Source of the DNA: Hallella mizrahii
Lineage (GTDB): Bacteria > Bacteroidota > Bacteroidia > Bacteroidales > Bacteroidaceae
NCBI RefSeq assembly: GCF_009695775.1
Contig: NZ_VUNG01000016.1
Location: forward strand, 1-64,000
Direction: 5' to 3'
Length of the DNA stretch: 64,000 nucleotides
Positions 10,001 through 17,626 of the stretch are shown one piece after another. Within the stretch, counting starts at the first letter, position 1; every line of letters begins with the position of its first letter. A program made the position numbers and the translations under genes. The notes under the pieces were generated by a model, which did no database searches, was not told the origin of the DNA, and was given only the letters and a program-made list of their open reading frames with translations.

Positions 10001-11158
10001 GACGGACATATCCTTCTCTCGCTCGACATCAAAGAGCAGGAAGCCGTCATCAGCGTGAAGGATAATGGCATCGGCATGGACAAGAAACAGCTCAACCATC
10101 TCTACACCCGATTCTTCGACGGCGACTACCGAAGGCAGAACACGGGAGGAACGGGCATCGGACTGGCTCTGGTCCACGAGCTCGTCACGCTCCATCACGG
10201 CTCGATACGATGCAAAAGCAGCAGGGGGGTGGGGACTACCTTCACGGTGATCATCCCCATCAACAAAAAAGCATACCCTCAGCAGGAAATCGACACCTCG
10301 GTCATCAGCAAGGCGGTGGACTACGAGACCATGCGTAGTCTCACTGACGATAGCACCCCGACACCGGGTATCAAGCAGGAACGCGTCGTGGTCAAAGCCA
10401 ACGTGCCCACCATGCTCATCGTGGAGGACAACGCCGACCTGCTCGAGCTGATGAAGCAGGCACTCAGCAAGCACTACCGCGTGGTCACGGCGAAAAACGG
10501 AAAGCAGGCGTGGAACGTCATTCAGAAAGAACCGCTCGACATCGTGGTCAGTGACGTGATGATGCCGATCATGGACGGCATCGAGCTCACGCGGCTGATC
10601 AAAAACGACCAAAGCTTCTGGCAGTTGCCCGTCATCCTGCTCACTGCCAAGGACCGACAGGAAGACGAGAACGAAGGCTACGCCATCGGTGCGGACGCAT
10701 ACATCACGAAACCTTTCTCCTTTGAGGAGCTCACGTTGCGCGCCGACATGCTCATCGCCAACCGACAAAAGGTCTGGGACAACGCACGGCAGGAAGCCAA
10801 GCTCCGGCAAACCGAAGAGAAGACTACCTCGGTAAGCGATCCCGACAAGGCCTTCATGGTGCGGGCCACACAGATCGTCATGGAGCATATCGACGACACA
10901 GCCTTCGACCGTGAGACTTTCGCCAAAGAGATGCTCGTCAGCTCATCGACATTGTACAATAAGGTGCATGCGATCACAGGCAAGACCGTCGTAGAGTTTG
11001 TCAACAGCATCCGGCTCGAAGAGGCTGCCAAAATCCTTCGTGCCGAGCCTACGATCACTATCGTGGACCTTGCCGCACGCGTAGGCTTCAACACGCCGAA
11101 ATACTTCTCGCGCTGCTTTAGAAAACAGTTCGGCGTGCTGCCAAAGGGGTATCAGTGA
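7082..11158 (+). CDS. Hybrid two-component system sensor/regulator (HTCS) of PUL 1
   Basis: 1358 aa, one-protein sensor and transcription activator. Order: signal or membrane anchor (about 9-25), many periplasmic two-component propeller repeats (e.g. RGVLWIGTNNGLKSYDG, DNRLWVGTRNGLLRLD), a Y_Y_Y domain (about 730-800), one membrane segment (about 806-830), HisKA with His852 in NITHELLTPLT, HATPase (NLLSNAIKYN, DNGIGM, GTGIGLAL), receiver with Asp1158 in VVSDVMMPIMDG, and an AraC-type DNA-binding domain at the C-terminus. The H-box reads HELLTPL where HEFRTPL is usual, a small oddity. It is divergent from susCD-GH43 and presumably senses an oligosaccharide released from that glycan. The start directly follows the -7 box; Met15 is a possible alternative but would lose the basic N-region. 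Confidence 0.95.
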   Translation: MRTCVNKIRYVGLLMFFLISSLVCMAFPLRSFPPLLLSPSENAFCMMFDHRGVLWIGTNNGLKSYDGYQVRTYRSDAYSPHLLPNNTVRSLAEDKDNRLWVGTRNGLLRLDLRTGAVTTFHLPGEDQRIIYSLYVDPQGQLWVGTDGGLSVFDRKTQRFYTYTNKNSWIVTPEGKRMRMTYYSVKSMVQAPNGDLIIGTWSSDLLRLRRGTHTFLRYPAFNAIHSAYSLCYDHRGRLWVGSWGSGVVRVDNPDNVRHPIVKTYPFTTGNFDIFLSIVEDPVTHNLWAATREGICMLNTNDDLAQWQRITNIDGTSLNYSNSIATDLSGNIWVLTQNNGVIQTTFDRTPFRCYDLDMGQQSFPVNFVSSLYTPDGNTFWLGLNPYGIARFDRQTGTTLFNHDIPGFSNIPAGALSTSFSSIVRRSNGDLWFADNNYGIIVKKAQGDAKVLDMSNTPWMKENFVNTIFESRNHILWIGQRSALSMVLPDGRGFPVTLRQGNRDISNCDIRGISEDRQGNIWLATDNEGIICVVKPDGRHARMTVRQYSPRLGNFAVDDATNCLQDRAGRLWAISNSGGLFLYNAADNRFEAKNRDYHFPGDRILAIAQDSKGNLWLTSDRGLIRLCLDKDNKPTDVNYYTREDGLGDLLFSENSIATFGREIYLGSRQGFIAFDPSTMAKNQPKNYRLIITDIIINDEPWRQMTDSTLRQRISEESPSFTRRVTLPTSVKKISFDFALLSYGNARKNIYSYMLQGYDDDWKYCAGGSHSATYQNLPSGTYHLRVRAAGSNGQWQEMDYRVTVRVLPPWYASSWAYLIYIVLLFAATFATIRWYREHLRTQNRLRMGVVLTNITHELLTPLTVIYATIYKLRSQAPQYEDEYQVIDNNIQRTKRLLTQILEVRKSQAGQLRLKVSRGDLAAFVSNVVEEIRPMAEQKHIGLETSLPEKEKTAWFDSDKLDKILYNLLSNAIKYNRNDGHILLSLDIKEQEAVISVKDNGIGMDKKQLNHLYTRFFDGDYRRQNTGGTGIGLALVHELVTLHHGSIRCKSSRGVGTTFTVIIPINKKAYPQQEIDTSVISKAVDYETMRSLTDDSTPTPGIKQERVVVKANVPTMLIVEDNADLLELMKQALSKHYRVVTAKNGKQAWNVIQKEPLDIVVSDVMMPIMDGIELTRLIKNDQSFWQLPVILLTAKDRQEDENEGYAIGADAYITKPFSFEELTLRADMLIANRQKVWDNARQEAKLRQTEEKTTSVSDPDKAFMVRATQIVMEHIDDTAFDRETFAKEMLVSSSTLYNKVHAITGKTVVEFVNSIRLEEAAKILRAEPTITIVDLAARVGFNTPKYFSRCFRKQFGVLPKGYQ

Positions 11159-11300
11159 AGCAAGGTGGAGAGCGTGGAGGTAACTATTCACCGAATGCAG
11201 ACCGAAAGGCAGAAGAATAAGTAGATAACGCAGCAAAAGTCTACTTCTAACGAATCACTTCTTACTAACTTCTCCGGCGTTAGTGACATCATCCGCGCGT

Positions 11301-11324
11301 AGGGGCGGGGTTCATCCCCGCCCT
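11301..11324. repeat. GC-rich palindromic intergenic element
   Basis: GGGCGGGG (11303-11310), loop TTCAT, CCCCGCCC (11316-11323), with extra partial pairing outside. There is no T-tract, so it is more like a REP-type palindrome than a terminator, though it is the first strong hairpin after the HTCS stop codon. Confidence 0.55.
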
Positions 11325-11340
11325 AACCCTCTTGTCTGTA

Positions 11341-11455
11341 ATATTCTCACACAGAGAGCACAGAGATCTCTACCCGTGAGAATGTTCACACAGATGCCAC
11401 AGATCTCCACAGATCTTAACAGTCTCTCCGTGCTCTCCGTATTCTCTGCGTGAGA
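11341..11455. repeat. CACAGAG-type low-complexity intergenic repeat
   Basis: Contains ACACAGAGAGCACAGAGA, CACACAGATGCCACAGATC and, inverted, CTCCGTGCTCTCCGTATTC. Such sequences recur between genes in many Bacteroidota genomes as I recall. The minus-strand translation over it (11312-11623) gives the familiar spurious peptide with SVEICGICVNI and is not a gene. Confidence 0.6.
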
Positions 11456-11737
11456 TAAATCCAGTGCATTCATGCTTTCAGAGGCATATTTAGTCATTGC
11501 TAAACCATTAACTTTTATCCCCGAAAAAGTGACGAAAAAAGGAAAGGAATTCGCTGAATAGCTATGCGTGGAGGTGCGGGAGCTGAATAGATTGACAGAA
11601 GATGCGGAAGAAACCTGAAACATGATATAGCAACCTTGTGACTCTTGGTATTTATTCTTACAAAAGTACTTCCGAACAATATTGCAATCTAGAGAGAAAA
11701 ACTCTCCGGAAAGTGCTCTCTACTCGTCACGGAAGGC

Positions 11738-11994
11738 CTCGATTTGTGAGAAACAAGTGTTTTCTCATTGTCATCTCAGTTGTTTTTGCTGCTAAAACAA
11801 CTGTTTTCATCGTGTCATCTCACTTGTTTGATGCGGTCATCCTTATTGTTTTATAGTCCGATTGATGGATTTTGCAGGCTCTATAAAATTAAGAAATCTG
11901 TAACTTGCTGATTATAAGCATATTCGCAAAATGCTTTATTTTTGCGAAAAATCGTGGCGAAGTAGGTCTTTGCTCAGAAAAATCGATTCTCGTG
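11738..11994 (+). repeat. Interspersed repeat R1, copy 1
   Basis: About 257 bp whose two ends match, in inverted orientation, the sequence at 35097-35366. The left end shares GTGAGAAA..CA..GTG and GTCATCTCAG; the right end shares CGAAAA(T)C, TAGGTCTT and ATCGATTCTCGTG. The middle is diverged but keeps ATCTC..TTGTTT words. No coding frame. A decayed non-autonomous element or a conserved intergenic RNA are both possible. Confidence 0.65.
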
Positions 11995-12192
11995 CCTCGT
12001 TTTTGGTTAGAATAATCAACAAATTAACTTTTCTATAGACAGTTGTAGAACAACTCGTCCCGTGTTCCTGTCGAGACTTGGGTTTTTGCAGCGTATTTGT
12101 CCATGGTTCGTTTCTTGTGTTCCTTATGACGAAATTGTCAAGCAGAGATAACATTTTTGGCTAAATCGTGTTCATGTTACAGAAAGATTTAG

Positions 12193-12200
12193 TAACTTTG
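12193..12200 (+). promoter_or_regulatory. Putative -7 element of the nuo operon
   Basis: TAACTTTG, a full match to TAnnTTTG, 45 bp upstream of the nuoA ATG. No good TTTG at the expected -33 distance, so the -33 is weak or the operon uses an activator. Confidence 0.5.
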
Positions 12201-12245
12201 CAAGCACTTAAGCGAATATTCAAAAAATAACGTTATCATTTTTTT

Positions 12246-12596
12246 ATGAACTTCATTTTATTCATCACCGTTTTGTTGACGGCTGTCACGCTGGTGCTTG
12301 GCGCTTATGTCATTGCCAAGCTCATCGGTCCCCGTTCCTACAATCCGGTAAAGGGTGAGCCCTTCGAGTGCGGTATCCCCACGCGCGGCAGCAGCTGGTT
12401 GCCTTTGCATGCGGGCTACTATCTCTTTGCCATCCTTTTCCTGATGTTCGACATTGAGACCGTGTTGCTCTACCCCTGGGCCGTTGTCGTGAAGCAGTTC
12501 GGCTCACTGGCTTTGGTGAGCATCGGCTTCTTCCTGGTGGTTTTGGTTTTAGGCTTGGCTTATGCCTGGCGGAAAGGAGCATTGGAATGGAAATAA
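12246..12596 (+). CDS. nuoA: NADH-quinone oxidoreductase subunit A
   Basis: 116 aa, first gene of an 11-subunit complex I operon. Three membrane helices (about 3-24, 59-80, 88-108). The family signature runs from NPVKGEPFECGIPTRGSS, with the conserved Cys of the TM1-TM2 loop that moves during active/deactive transitions in homologues, to FLMFDIETVLLYPWA. It forms part of the quinone-site membrane region with NuoH and NuoD. The length is normal. Its stop overlaps the nuoB start by 10 bp, indicating translational coupling. Confidence 0.97.
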   Translation: MNFILFITVLLTAVTLVLGAYVIAKLIGPRSYNPVKGEPFECGIPTRGSSWLPLHAGYYLFAILFLMFDIETVLLYPWAVVVKQFGSLALVSIGFFLVVLVLGLAYAWRKGALEWK

Positions 12597-13402
12597 GAAA
12601 ACCACACATCAAGAGCATTCCTTACGAGGAATTCAAGGACAACGAGACCTTGGAAAACATTGCTGCCGAGCTCAACGACGGTGGCGTGAACGTGGTGCTG
12701 GGAAGTCTCGATCAGATGATCAACTGGGGACGCAGCAACTCACTGTGGTCGCTGACCTTCGGTACATCGTGCTGTGGTATTGAGTTCATGGCTGTGGGCT
12801 GTGCCCGTTACGACTTTTCTCGCTTCGGCTTTGAGGTGACGCGTAACTCTGCCCGCCAGGCCGACTTGATCATGTGTGCCGGTACGATCACCAACAAGAT
12901 GGCCCCGGTATTCAAGCGCTTGTATGATGAAATGGCCGAACCAAAGTATGTTGTCGCTGTCGGCGGCTGTACCATCAGTGGCGGTCCTTTCAAGAAGAGC
13001 TACAGTGTCGTGCGCGGTATCGACCAGATCGTGCCCGTGGATGTCTACATCCCTGGCTGCCCGCCGCGTCCGGAGGCTATCCTCTACGGTATGATGCAGT
13101 TGCAGCGCAAGGTGAAGATCGAGAAGTTCTTCGGCGGTGCCAACCACAAGATGACACGCGAGGAAAAAGCGGAGAGCATGGGCCTCGGTGGTCTGCATGG
13201 CATCAGCAACGAGAATCTCAGTGCTGCCAAGATTGGCGAGAAGACACCGATCATGGTCACTGCTTCTCCCAACAAGGAAGACCTTGAGTCCCTCGGACGT
13301 GAGCTCGACGCTCTCAAAGAGGAGGGAAAGGAATTTGAAGTGCACAAACAACCCGCTGCCGACACTCAGAAGGCTGCGGCAAGTGATAACAATCAACAAT
13401 AA
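12587..13402 (+). CDS. nuoB: NADH-quinone oxidoreductase subunit B, with C-terminal extension
   Basis: 271 aa. It carries the N2 [4Fe-4S] cluster that reduces quinone; the four ligands are Cys62-Cys63 (GTSCCGIEF), Cys128 (VGGCTISGG) and Cys158 (PGCPPRPEA). The family core ends near residue 180. About 85 further residues, rich in Lys, Glu and Ala, form a hydrophilic tail that most NuoB proteins lack; its role is unknown. The start overlaps nuoA. The next gene begins 15 nt downstream. Confidence 0.96.
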   Translation: MEIRKPHIKSIPYEEFKDNETLENIAAELNDGGVNVVLGSLDQMINWGRSNSLWSLTFGTSCCGIEFMAVGCARYDFSRFGFEVTRNSARQADLIMCAGTITNKMAPVFKRLYDEMAEPKYVVAVGGCTISGGPFKKSYSVVRGIDQIVPVDVYIPGCPPRPEAILYGMMQLQRKVKIEKFFGGANHKMTREEKAESMGLGGLHGISNENLSAAKIGEKTPIMVTASPNKEDLESLGRELDALKEEGKEFEVHKQPAADTQKAAASDNNQQ

Positions 13403-13417
13403 GGTAAGCGAACTGTC

Positions 13418-14995
13418 ATGAAGTTAGAAAACAAAGAATTCGGTTTTGACAACTTTGCCGCTGAGATGGCAAAGCTGAAAAATGATAAGCATTTCGATTA
13501 CCTGGTCACCATCATCGGTGAGGATTTCGGTCCCGAGGAAGGTCTGGGATGTATCTACATCCTGGAGAATACCGACAGCCACGAGCGCGTCTCTGTCAAG
13601 CAGATTGCCAAGAAGGTGGGAGAGACGGACTATGTCATCCCCTCTGTGCTGAAGCTTTGGCACGACGCCGACCTGCTCGAGCGTGAGGTCTACGATTTCT
13701 TCGGTATCAAGTTCCTCGGTCATCCCGACATGCGCCGCCTGTTTATGCGCAGTGACTTCCAAGGCTGGCCACTTCGCAAGGACTTCGATATGAGTCCCGA
13801 GAAAAACCAGTTCCCCATGACCGATGAGCCTGAGACCGACTGGACCTCAGAGTGGAACCTCAACGACTGCGGTGATCTCGTGGAGACCAAGCACCGCCTG
13901 CTCGACGACGACGACTTCGTCATCAACTTCGGTCCTAACCACCCGAGTACCCACGGCGTGCTTCGTCTGAGAACTGTCGTAGACGGTGAGACCATCAAGC
14001 ACATCTATCCTCACCTCGGATATATCCACCGCGGTATGGAGAAGATGATGGAGAGCATGACCTATCCTCAGACGCTCGCTCTCACTGACCGACTGAACTA
14101 TCTCTGTGCCATGCACCATCGTCACGCCCTCGTCGGCGTCATCGAGGAAGCTATGGGCATTGAGCTCAGCGACCGCATCCGCTACATCCGCACCATCATG
14201 GACGAGTTGCAGCGTATCGACAACCACTTGCTCTTCCTCGGAACGTGCGCCCAGGACCTCAGCGCCCTGACGGCTTTCCTCTACTGTATGCGTGACCGTG
14301 AGCATGTGCTCAACGTCATGGAGGAGACGACGGGCGGACGACTCATCCAGAACTATTATAGAATAGGTGGTCTGCAGGCCGATATAGACCCGCACTTCGT
14401 GGAGAACACCAAGACACTCTGCAAATATCTCCGTCCTTTCGTACAGGAGTATCTCGACGTCTTCGGTGACAACGTCATCACTCACCAGCGTCTTGAAGGT
14501 GTCGGCTACATGAATCTTGAGGACTGCATCAACTACGGCGTCACCGGTCCTGCCGGACGTGCCGCCGGATGGAAGAACGATGTCCGCAAGAACCATCCTT
14601 ACGATCTCTACGACAAAGTCAACTTCGAGCAGATCCTCGGTAAGAATTGCGACTCGATGGACCGCTACATGATCCACATCAACGAGATCTATCAGAGCCT
14701 GAACATCATCGAGCAGCTCATCGACAACATCCCTGAGGGTGACTTCTACATCAAGCAGAAGCCGATCATCAAGGTGCCCGAGGGCCAGTGGTGGTTCTCT
14801 GTAGAGGGCGGCGCCGGCGAGTTTGGTGTCTACCTCGACAGCCGTGGTGACAAGAGTCCTTATCGTGTGAAGATGCGCCCGATGGGCTTGACGCTCGCCG
14901 GTGCTTTCGACAAGATGCTGCGTGGCGAGAAGATCGCTGACCTCATTGCCACCGGTGCCTCTATCGACTTCGTAATCCCGGATCTGGACAGATAA
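13418..14995 (+). CDS. nuoCD: NADH-quinone oxidoreductase NuoC-NuoD fusion
   Basis: 525 aa: a 30-kDa NuoC domain (about 1-135; LEREVYDFFGIKFLGHPDMRR) fused to a 49-kDa NuoD domain (about 145-525; FGPNHPSTHGVLRL, YPHLGYIHRGMEK, ending IDFVIPDLDR). The HPSTHG loop and the Tyr of LNYLCAMHH are near the quinone site in homologues. NuoD descends from [NiFe]-hydrogenase large subunits but has lost the metal ligands. The NuoCD fusion also occurs in E. coli and Bacteroides. The length fits the fused family. A 123-bp gap with ATTCAACATT repeats separates it from nuoH. Confidence 0.96.
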   Translation: MKLENKEFGFDNFAAEMAKLKNDKHFDYLVTIIGEDFGPEEGLGCIYILENTDSHERVSVKQIAKKVGETDYVIPSVLKLWHDADLLEREVYDFFGIKFLGHPDMRRLFMRSDFQGWPLRKDFDMSPEKNQFPMTDEPETDWTSEWNLNDCGDLVETKHRLLDDDDFVINFGPNHPSTHGVLRLRTVVDGETIKHIYPHLGYIHRGMEKMMESMTYPQTLALTDRLNYLCAMHHRHALVGVIEEAMGIELSDRIRYIRTIMDELQRIDNHLLFLGTCAQDLSALTAFLYCMRDREHVLNVMEETTGGRLIQNYYRIGGLQADIDPHFVENTKTLCKYLRPFVQEYLDVFGDNVITHQRLEGVGYMNLEDCINYGVTGPAGRAAGWKNDVRKNHPYDLYDKVNFEQILGKNCDSMDRYMIHINEIYQSLNIIEQLIDNIPEGDFYIKQKPIIKVPEGQWWFSVEGGAGEFGVYLDSRGDKSPYRVKMRPMGLTLAGAFDKMLRGEKIADLIATGASIDFVIPDLDR

Positions 14996-15040
14996 AACGG
15001 AATGATGAATGATAAGTTTGGAATGATGAGTGTATCAGTC

Positions 15041-15110
15041 GGCATTCAACACTGAACAGTCAGCATTGCGAAGGAAGTCATTTGGCATTCAACATTTAAC
15101 ATTCAACATT
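15041..15110. repeat. ATTCAACATT-type repeat inside the nuo operon
   Basis: GGCATTCAACACTGAACAG, then GGCATTCAACATTTAACATT and another ATTCAACATT between nuoCD and nuoH. The same words fill 29309-29421. Low-complexity intergenic repeat; the operon continues across it, so it is unlikely to terminate transcription. Confidence 0.6.
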
Positions 15111-15118
15111 ACTAAGAT

Positions 15119-16204
15119 ATGTTTGATTTCACAGTAGTAACACAGTGGTTTGACAATCTCCTCCGACAGACATGCGGGTTGGGGGACTTTTGGACAATCC
15201 TCATTGAATGTGTCGTGGTGGGTCTGATCGTGCTGACGCTCTATGCTCTCATCGCCATGTTCATGATATATTTCGAGCGTAAGGTCTGTGCGTTCTTCCA
15301 GTGCCGTCTCGGCCCTATGCGTGTGGGCCCCTGGGGTTCCGTACAGGTGGTGGCCGACGTGCTGAAGATGCTGATCAAGGAAATCTTCGGCGTGGACCGC
15401 TCAGACAAGCTCTTGTATGCGCTGGCACCGTTTCTGACCATCATCGCTTCAGTGGGCACCTTCTCGTTCCTGCCTTGGAACAAGGGTGCTGCCGTGCTCG
15501 ACTTCAACGTCGGCGTGTTTATGGTCTCTGCCATCAGCAGCATCGGCATCCTCGGCATCATCCTTTCGGGATGGGGCTCCAACAACAAGTATTCTGTTAT
15601 CTCTGCCATGCGTGGCGCCGTGCAGATGATTTCTTATGAGATGAGTCTCGGTCTGTGCATGGTCACGGCAGTGGTGCTTTGCGGCACTATGCAGCTCAGT
15701 GGCATCATCGAGGCGCAGACAGGTCCTTGGAAATGGCTGATCATTCAGGGTCACATTCCTGCCATCGTCGCTTTCATCGTGTTCCTTATCGCCGGTAACG
15801 CAGAGGCCAACCGTGGTCCGTTTGACTTGGCTGAGGCAGAAAGTGAGTTGACTGCCGGTTACCACACCGAGTACTCCGGCATGGGCTTCGGTTACTTCTA
15901 TCTGGCTGAGTACCTCAATCTCGTGGTCATCGCCGGACTGGCTACCACTATCTTCCTGGGTGGCTGGGCACCACTGAACATCGGTGTTGCCGGTTTCGAC
16001 AACGTGATGAACTATATTCCCGGCTTCGTGTGGTTTGGTGGTAAGATGCTTGTGGTCATCTGGGTGCTCATGTGGGCCCGCTGGACTTTCCCTCGTCTGC
16101 GCATCGACCACATCCTGCAGCTCGAGTGGAAATATCTCATGCCGCTGATGCTCCTCACTCTCGTGGTGATGACCGCATGTGTGGCTCTTGGACTTACTCT
16201 TTAA
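15119..16204 (+). CDS. nuoH: NADH-quinone oxidoreductase subunit H
   Basis: 361 aa, eight to nine membrane helices. Signatures: YFERKVCAFFQCRLGPMRVGPWGSVQ (the conserved ERK/RxGP loop that lines the quinone tunnel) and NRGPFDLAEAESELTAGYHTEYSG (the acidic loop linking the quinone cavity to the proton path). It anchors the peripheral arm (NuoB, NuoCD, NuoI) to the membrane arm. The length is at the upper end of normal. It is followed 13 nt later by nuoI. Confidence 0.97.
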   Translation: MFDFTVVTQWFDNLLRQTCGLGDFWTILIECVVVGLIVLTLYALIAMFMIYFERKVCAFFQCRLGPMRVGPWGSVQVVADVLKMLIKEIFGVDRSDKLLYALAPFLTIIASVGTFSFLPWNKGAAVLDFNVGVFMVSAISSIGILGIILSGWGSNNKYSVISAMRGAVQMISYEMSLGLCMVTAVVLCGTMQLSGIIEAQTGPWKWLIIQGHIPAIVAFIVFLIAGNAEANRGPFDLAEAESELTAGYHTEYSGMGFGYFYLAEYLNLVVIAGLATTIFLGGWAPLNIGVAGFDNVMNYIPGFVWFGGKMLVVIWVLMWARWTFPRLRIDHILQLEWKYLMPLMLLTLVVMTACVALGLTL

Positions 16205-16217
16205 TAAATATATAGAA

Positions 16218-16787
16218 ATGTCAAATCAATCATATTTCGGCGGCATTAAGAATGCTGTGAAGACATTGACTACGGGATTGAAGGTGACCATGAAGGAGTA
16301 CTTCACCCCAAAGTCAACGGAGCAGTATCCCGAGAACCGCAAGACCACGCTCCACGTCTCTGCCCGTCACCGCGGACGTCTCGTGTTTAAGCGCGTGGAG
16401 GATCCCGAGGATCCGCAGGCCGTGAAGCGCGGTCTGAAAATTGGCGACTACAAGTGCACGGCATGTACCATGTGCGAAAAAGCATGTCCCAACGACACCA
16501 TCAAGATCACGTCCCACATGGAGACCGATCCTGAGACGGGAAAGAAACACAAGGTGCTCGATGACTATCAGTACGACTTGGGCGACTGCATGTTCTGCGA
16601 ACTCTGTGTCAACGCTTGCAACTTCGATGCTATCCACTTCACCAATGACTTCGAAAACGCAGTCTTTGACCGTAGCAAGCTCGTCATGCACCTCGACAAG
16701 GAGGTTTATCAAGGAGGCAGCCTGCCCAACCTCATCGATGGCGGCGCACCTTTGAAGATTGGAGAGTTTAACACCAAAACCAAGTAA
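16218..16787 (+). CDS. nuoI: NADH-quinone oxidoreductase subunit I (2x[4Fe-4S])
   Basis: 189 aa from the ATG at 16218; a longer frame opens at 16179 inside nuoH but adds no family sequence. Two ferredoxin motifs bind clusters N6a and N6b: Cys80, 83, 86, 90 (CTACTMCEKACP) and Cys124, 127, 130, 134 (CMFCELCVNAC). It passes electrons to NuoB. The second motif ends CN rather than CP, a mild variation. No NuoE, F or G lies in this operon, so NuoI must receive electrons directly from an unknown donor such as a ferredoxin. Confidence 0.96.
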   Translation: MSNQSYFGGIKNAVKTLTTGLKVTMKEYFTPKSTEQYPENRKTTLHVSARHRGRLVFKRVEDPEDPQAVKRGLKIGDYKCTACTMCEKACPNDTIKITSHMETDPETGKKHKVLDDYQYDLGDCMFCELCVNACNFDAIHFTNDFENAVFDRSKLVMHLDKEVYQGGSLPNLIDGGAPLKIGEFNTKTK

Positions 16788-16792
16788 AGACA

Positions 16793-17314
16793 ATGGCTAA
16801 TATCGTAATGTTTTGCATCTTGGCTGTAGTCATCCTTGGCTCAGCCGTGCTGTCGGTGTTTACCCGCAGCATCATGCGTGCCGCCACGTTCCTGTTGTTC
16901 GTGCTGTTTGGCATTGCCGGCATCTATTTCCTGCTCGACTACACCTATCTGGGTGCCGCGCAGATCTCCATCTATGCCGGTGGCATCACCATCCTGTACA
17001 TCTTCGCCATCTCGCTTGTCAGCAAGCGCACACTGCAAAACCTCACCAGTCGCTTCAAGGGCGTGCGGGTCGTGCAGGGAGCGCTCATCTCGATCGTGGG
17101 ATTGGCTACCGTGGCCGTGGTGCTTCTGAAGAATAAGTTTATAGACGCTGCCTGCAGTGTCGCCGACGTTGAGGTGCCCATGGCCCAAGTGGGTAAGGCA
17201 CTCGTCGGCTCTGGTAAATATGAATATGTGTTGCCGTTTGAGTTCATCTCCCTCTTCTTGTTGGCATGTATCATCGGTGGCATTATGATCGCAAGAAAGG
17301 AGGACAAGAAATGA
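16793..17314 (+). CDS. nuoJ: NADH-quinone oxidoreductase subunit J
   Basis: 173 aa, five membrane helices. The conserved TM3 segment YLGAAQISIYAGGITILYIFAI carries the pi-bulge region that moves during catalysis in homologues. The stop codon overlaps the nuoK ATG (ATGA), so translation is coupled. Length typical. Confidence 0.95.
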   Translation: MANIVMFCILAVVILGSAVLSVFTRSIMRAATFLLFVLFGIAGIYFLLDYTYLGAAQISIYAGGITILYIFAISLVSKRTLQNLTSRFKGVRVVQGALISIVGLATVAVVLLKNKFIDAACSVADVEVPMAQVGKALVGSGKYEYVLPFEFISLFLLACIIGGIMIARKEDKK

Positions 17315-17619
17315 TTCCCGTTGAATGTTATCTCGCGCTGAGCACTCTGCTGTTCTTCATCGGCGTGTTTGGCTTTGTCACGCACCGCAATTTGATCGCC
17401 ATGCTCATCTCTATTGAGTTGGTGCTCAACTCGGCTGACCTGAACTTTGCAGTGTTCAACCGCATTCTGTTCCCCGGACAGTTCGAGGGCGTCTTCTTCA
17501 CGCTGTTCTCCATGGGCATCAGTGCTGCCGAGACCGCTGTGGCGTTGGCCATCATCATCAATGTTTACCGCAACTATCACAGTGACCAGGTGAACAGTAT
17601 TGAAAACATGAAATTCTAA
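17311..17619 (+). CDS. nuoK: NADH-quinone oxidoreductase subunit K
   Basis: 102 aa from the ATG at 17311, chosen over an upstream in-frame ATG (17266) because it gives the normal NuoK length and a 4-bp overlap with nuoJ. Three membrane helices; the two buried glutamates of the family are seen in LISIELVLNSADLNF and MGISAAETAVALAI. Antiporter-like subunit of the proton path. Confidence 0.95.
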   Translation: MIPVECYLALSTLLFFIGVFGFVTHRNLIAMLISIELVLNSADLNFAVFNRILFPGQFEGVFFTLFSMGISAAETAVALAIIINVYRNYHSDQVNSIENMKF

Positions 17620-17626
17620 ACGAACC

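Larger units (their letters stand above)
11159..12245. other. 1.1-kb gene-free region made largely of repeats
   Basis: No convincing gene lies between the HTCS and nuoA. The stretch holds a GC-rich palindrome at 11303-11323, a CACAGAG-type repeat at 11341-11455, a 257-bp interspersed repeat at 11738-11994, and the nuoA promoter region near 12193. Open frames here translate repeats and show no protein features. The AT content rises sharply after 11640. Confidence 0.7.

Noticed and set aside
11638..12154. Short open frames of about 72 codons on both strands
   Set aside because: They lie in the AT-rich R1 repeat, lack start signals and protein features.
16179..16217. Extended start for nuoI
   Set aside because: Overlaps the end of nuoH, adds MWLLDLLFNKYIE, not family sequence; the ATG at 16218 fits NuoI.
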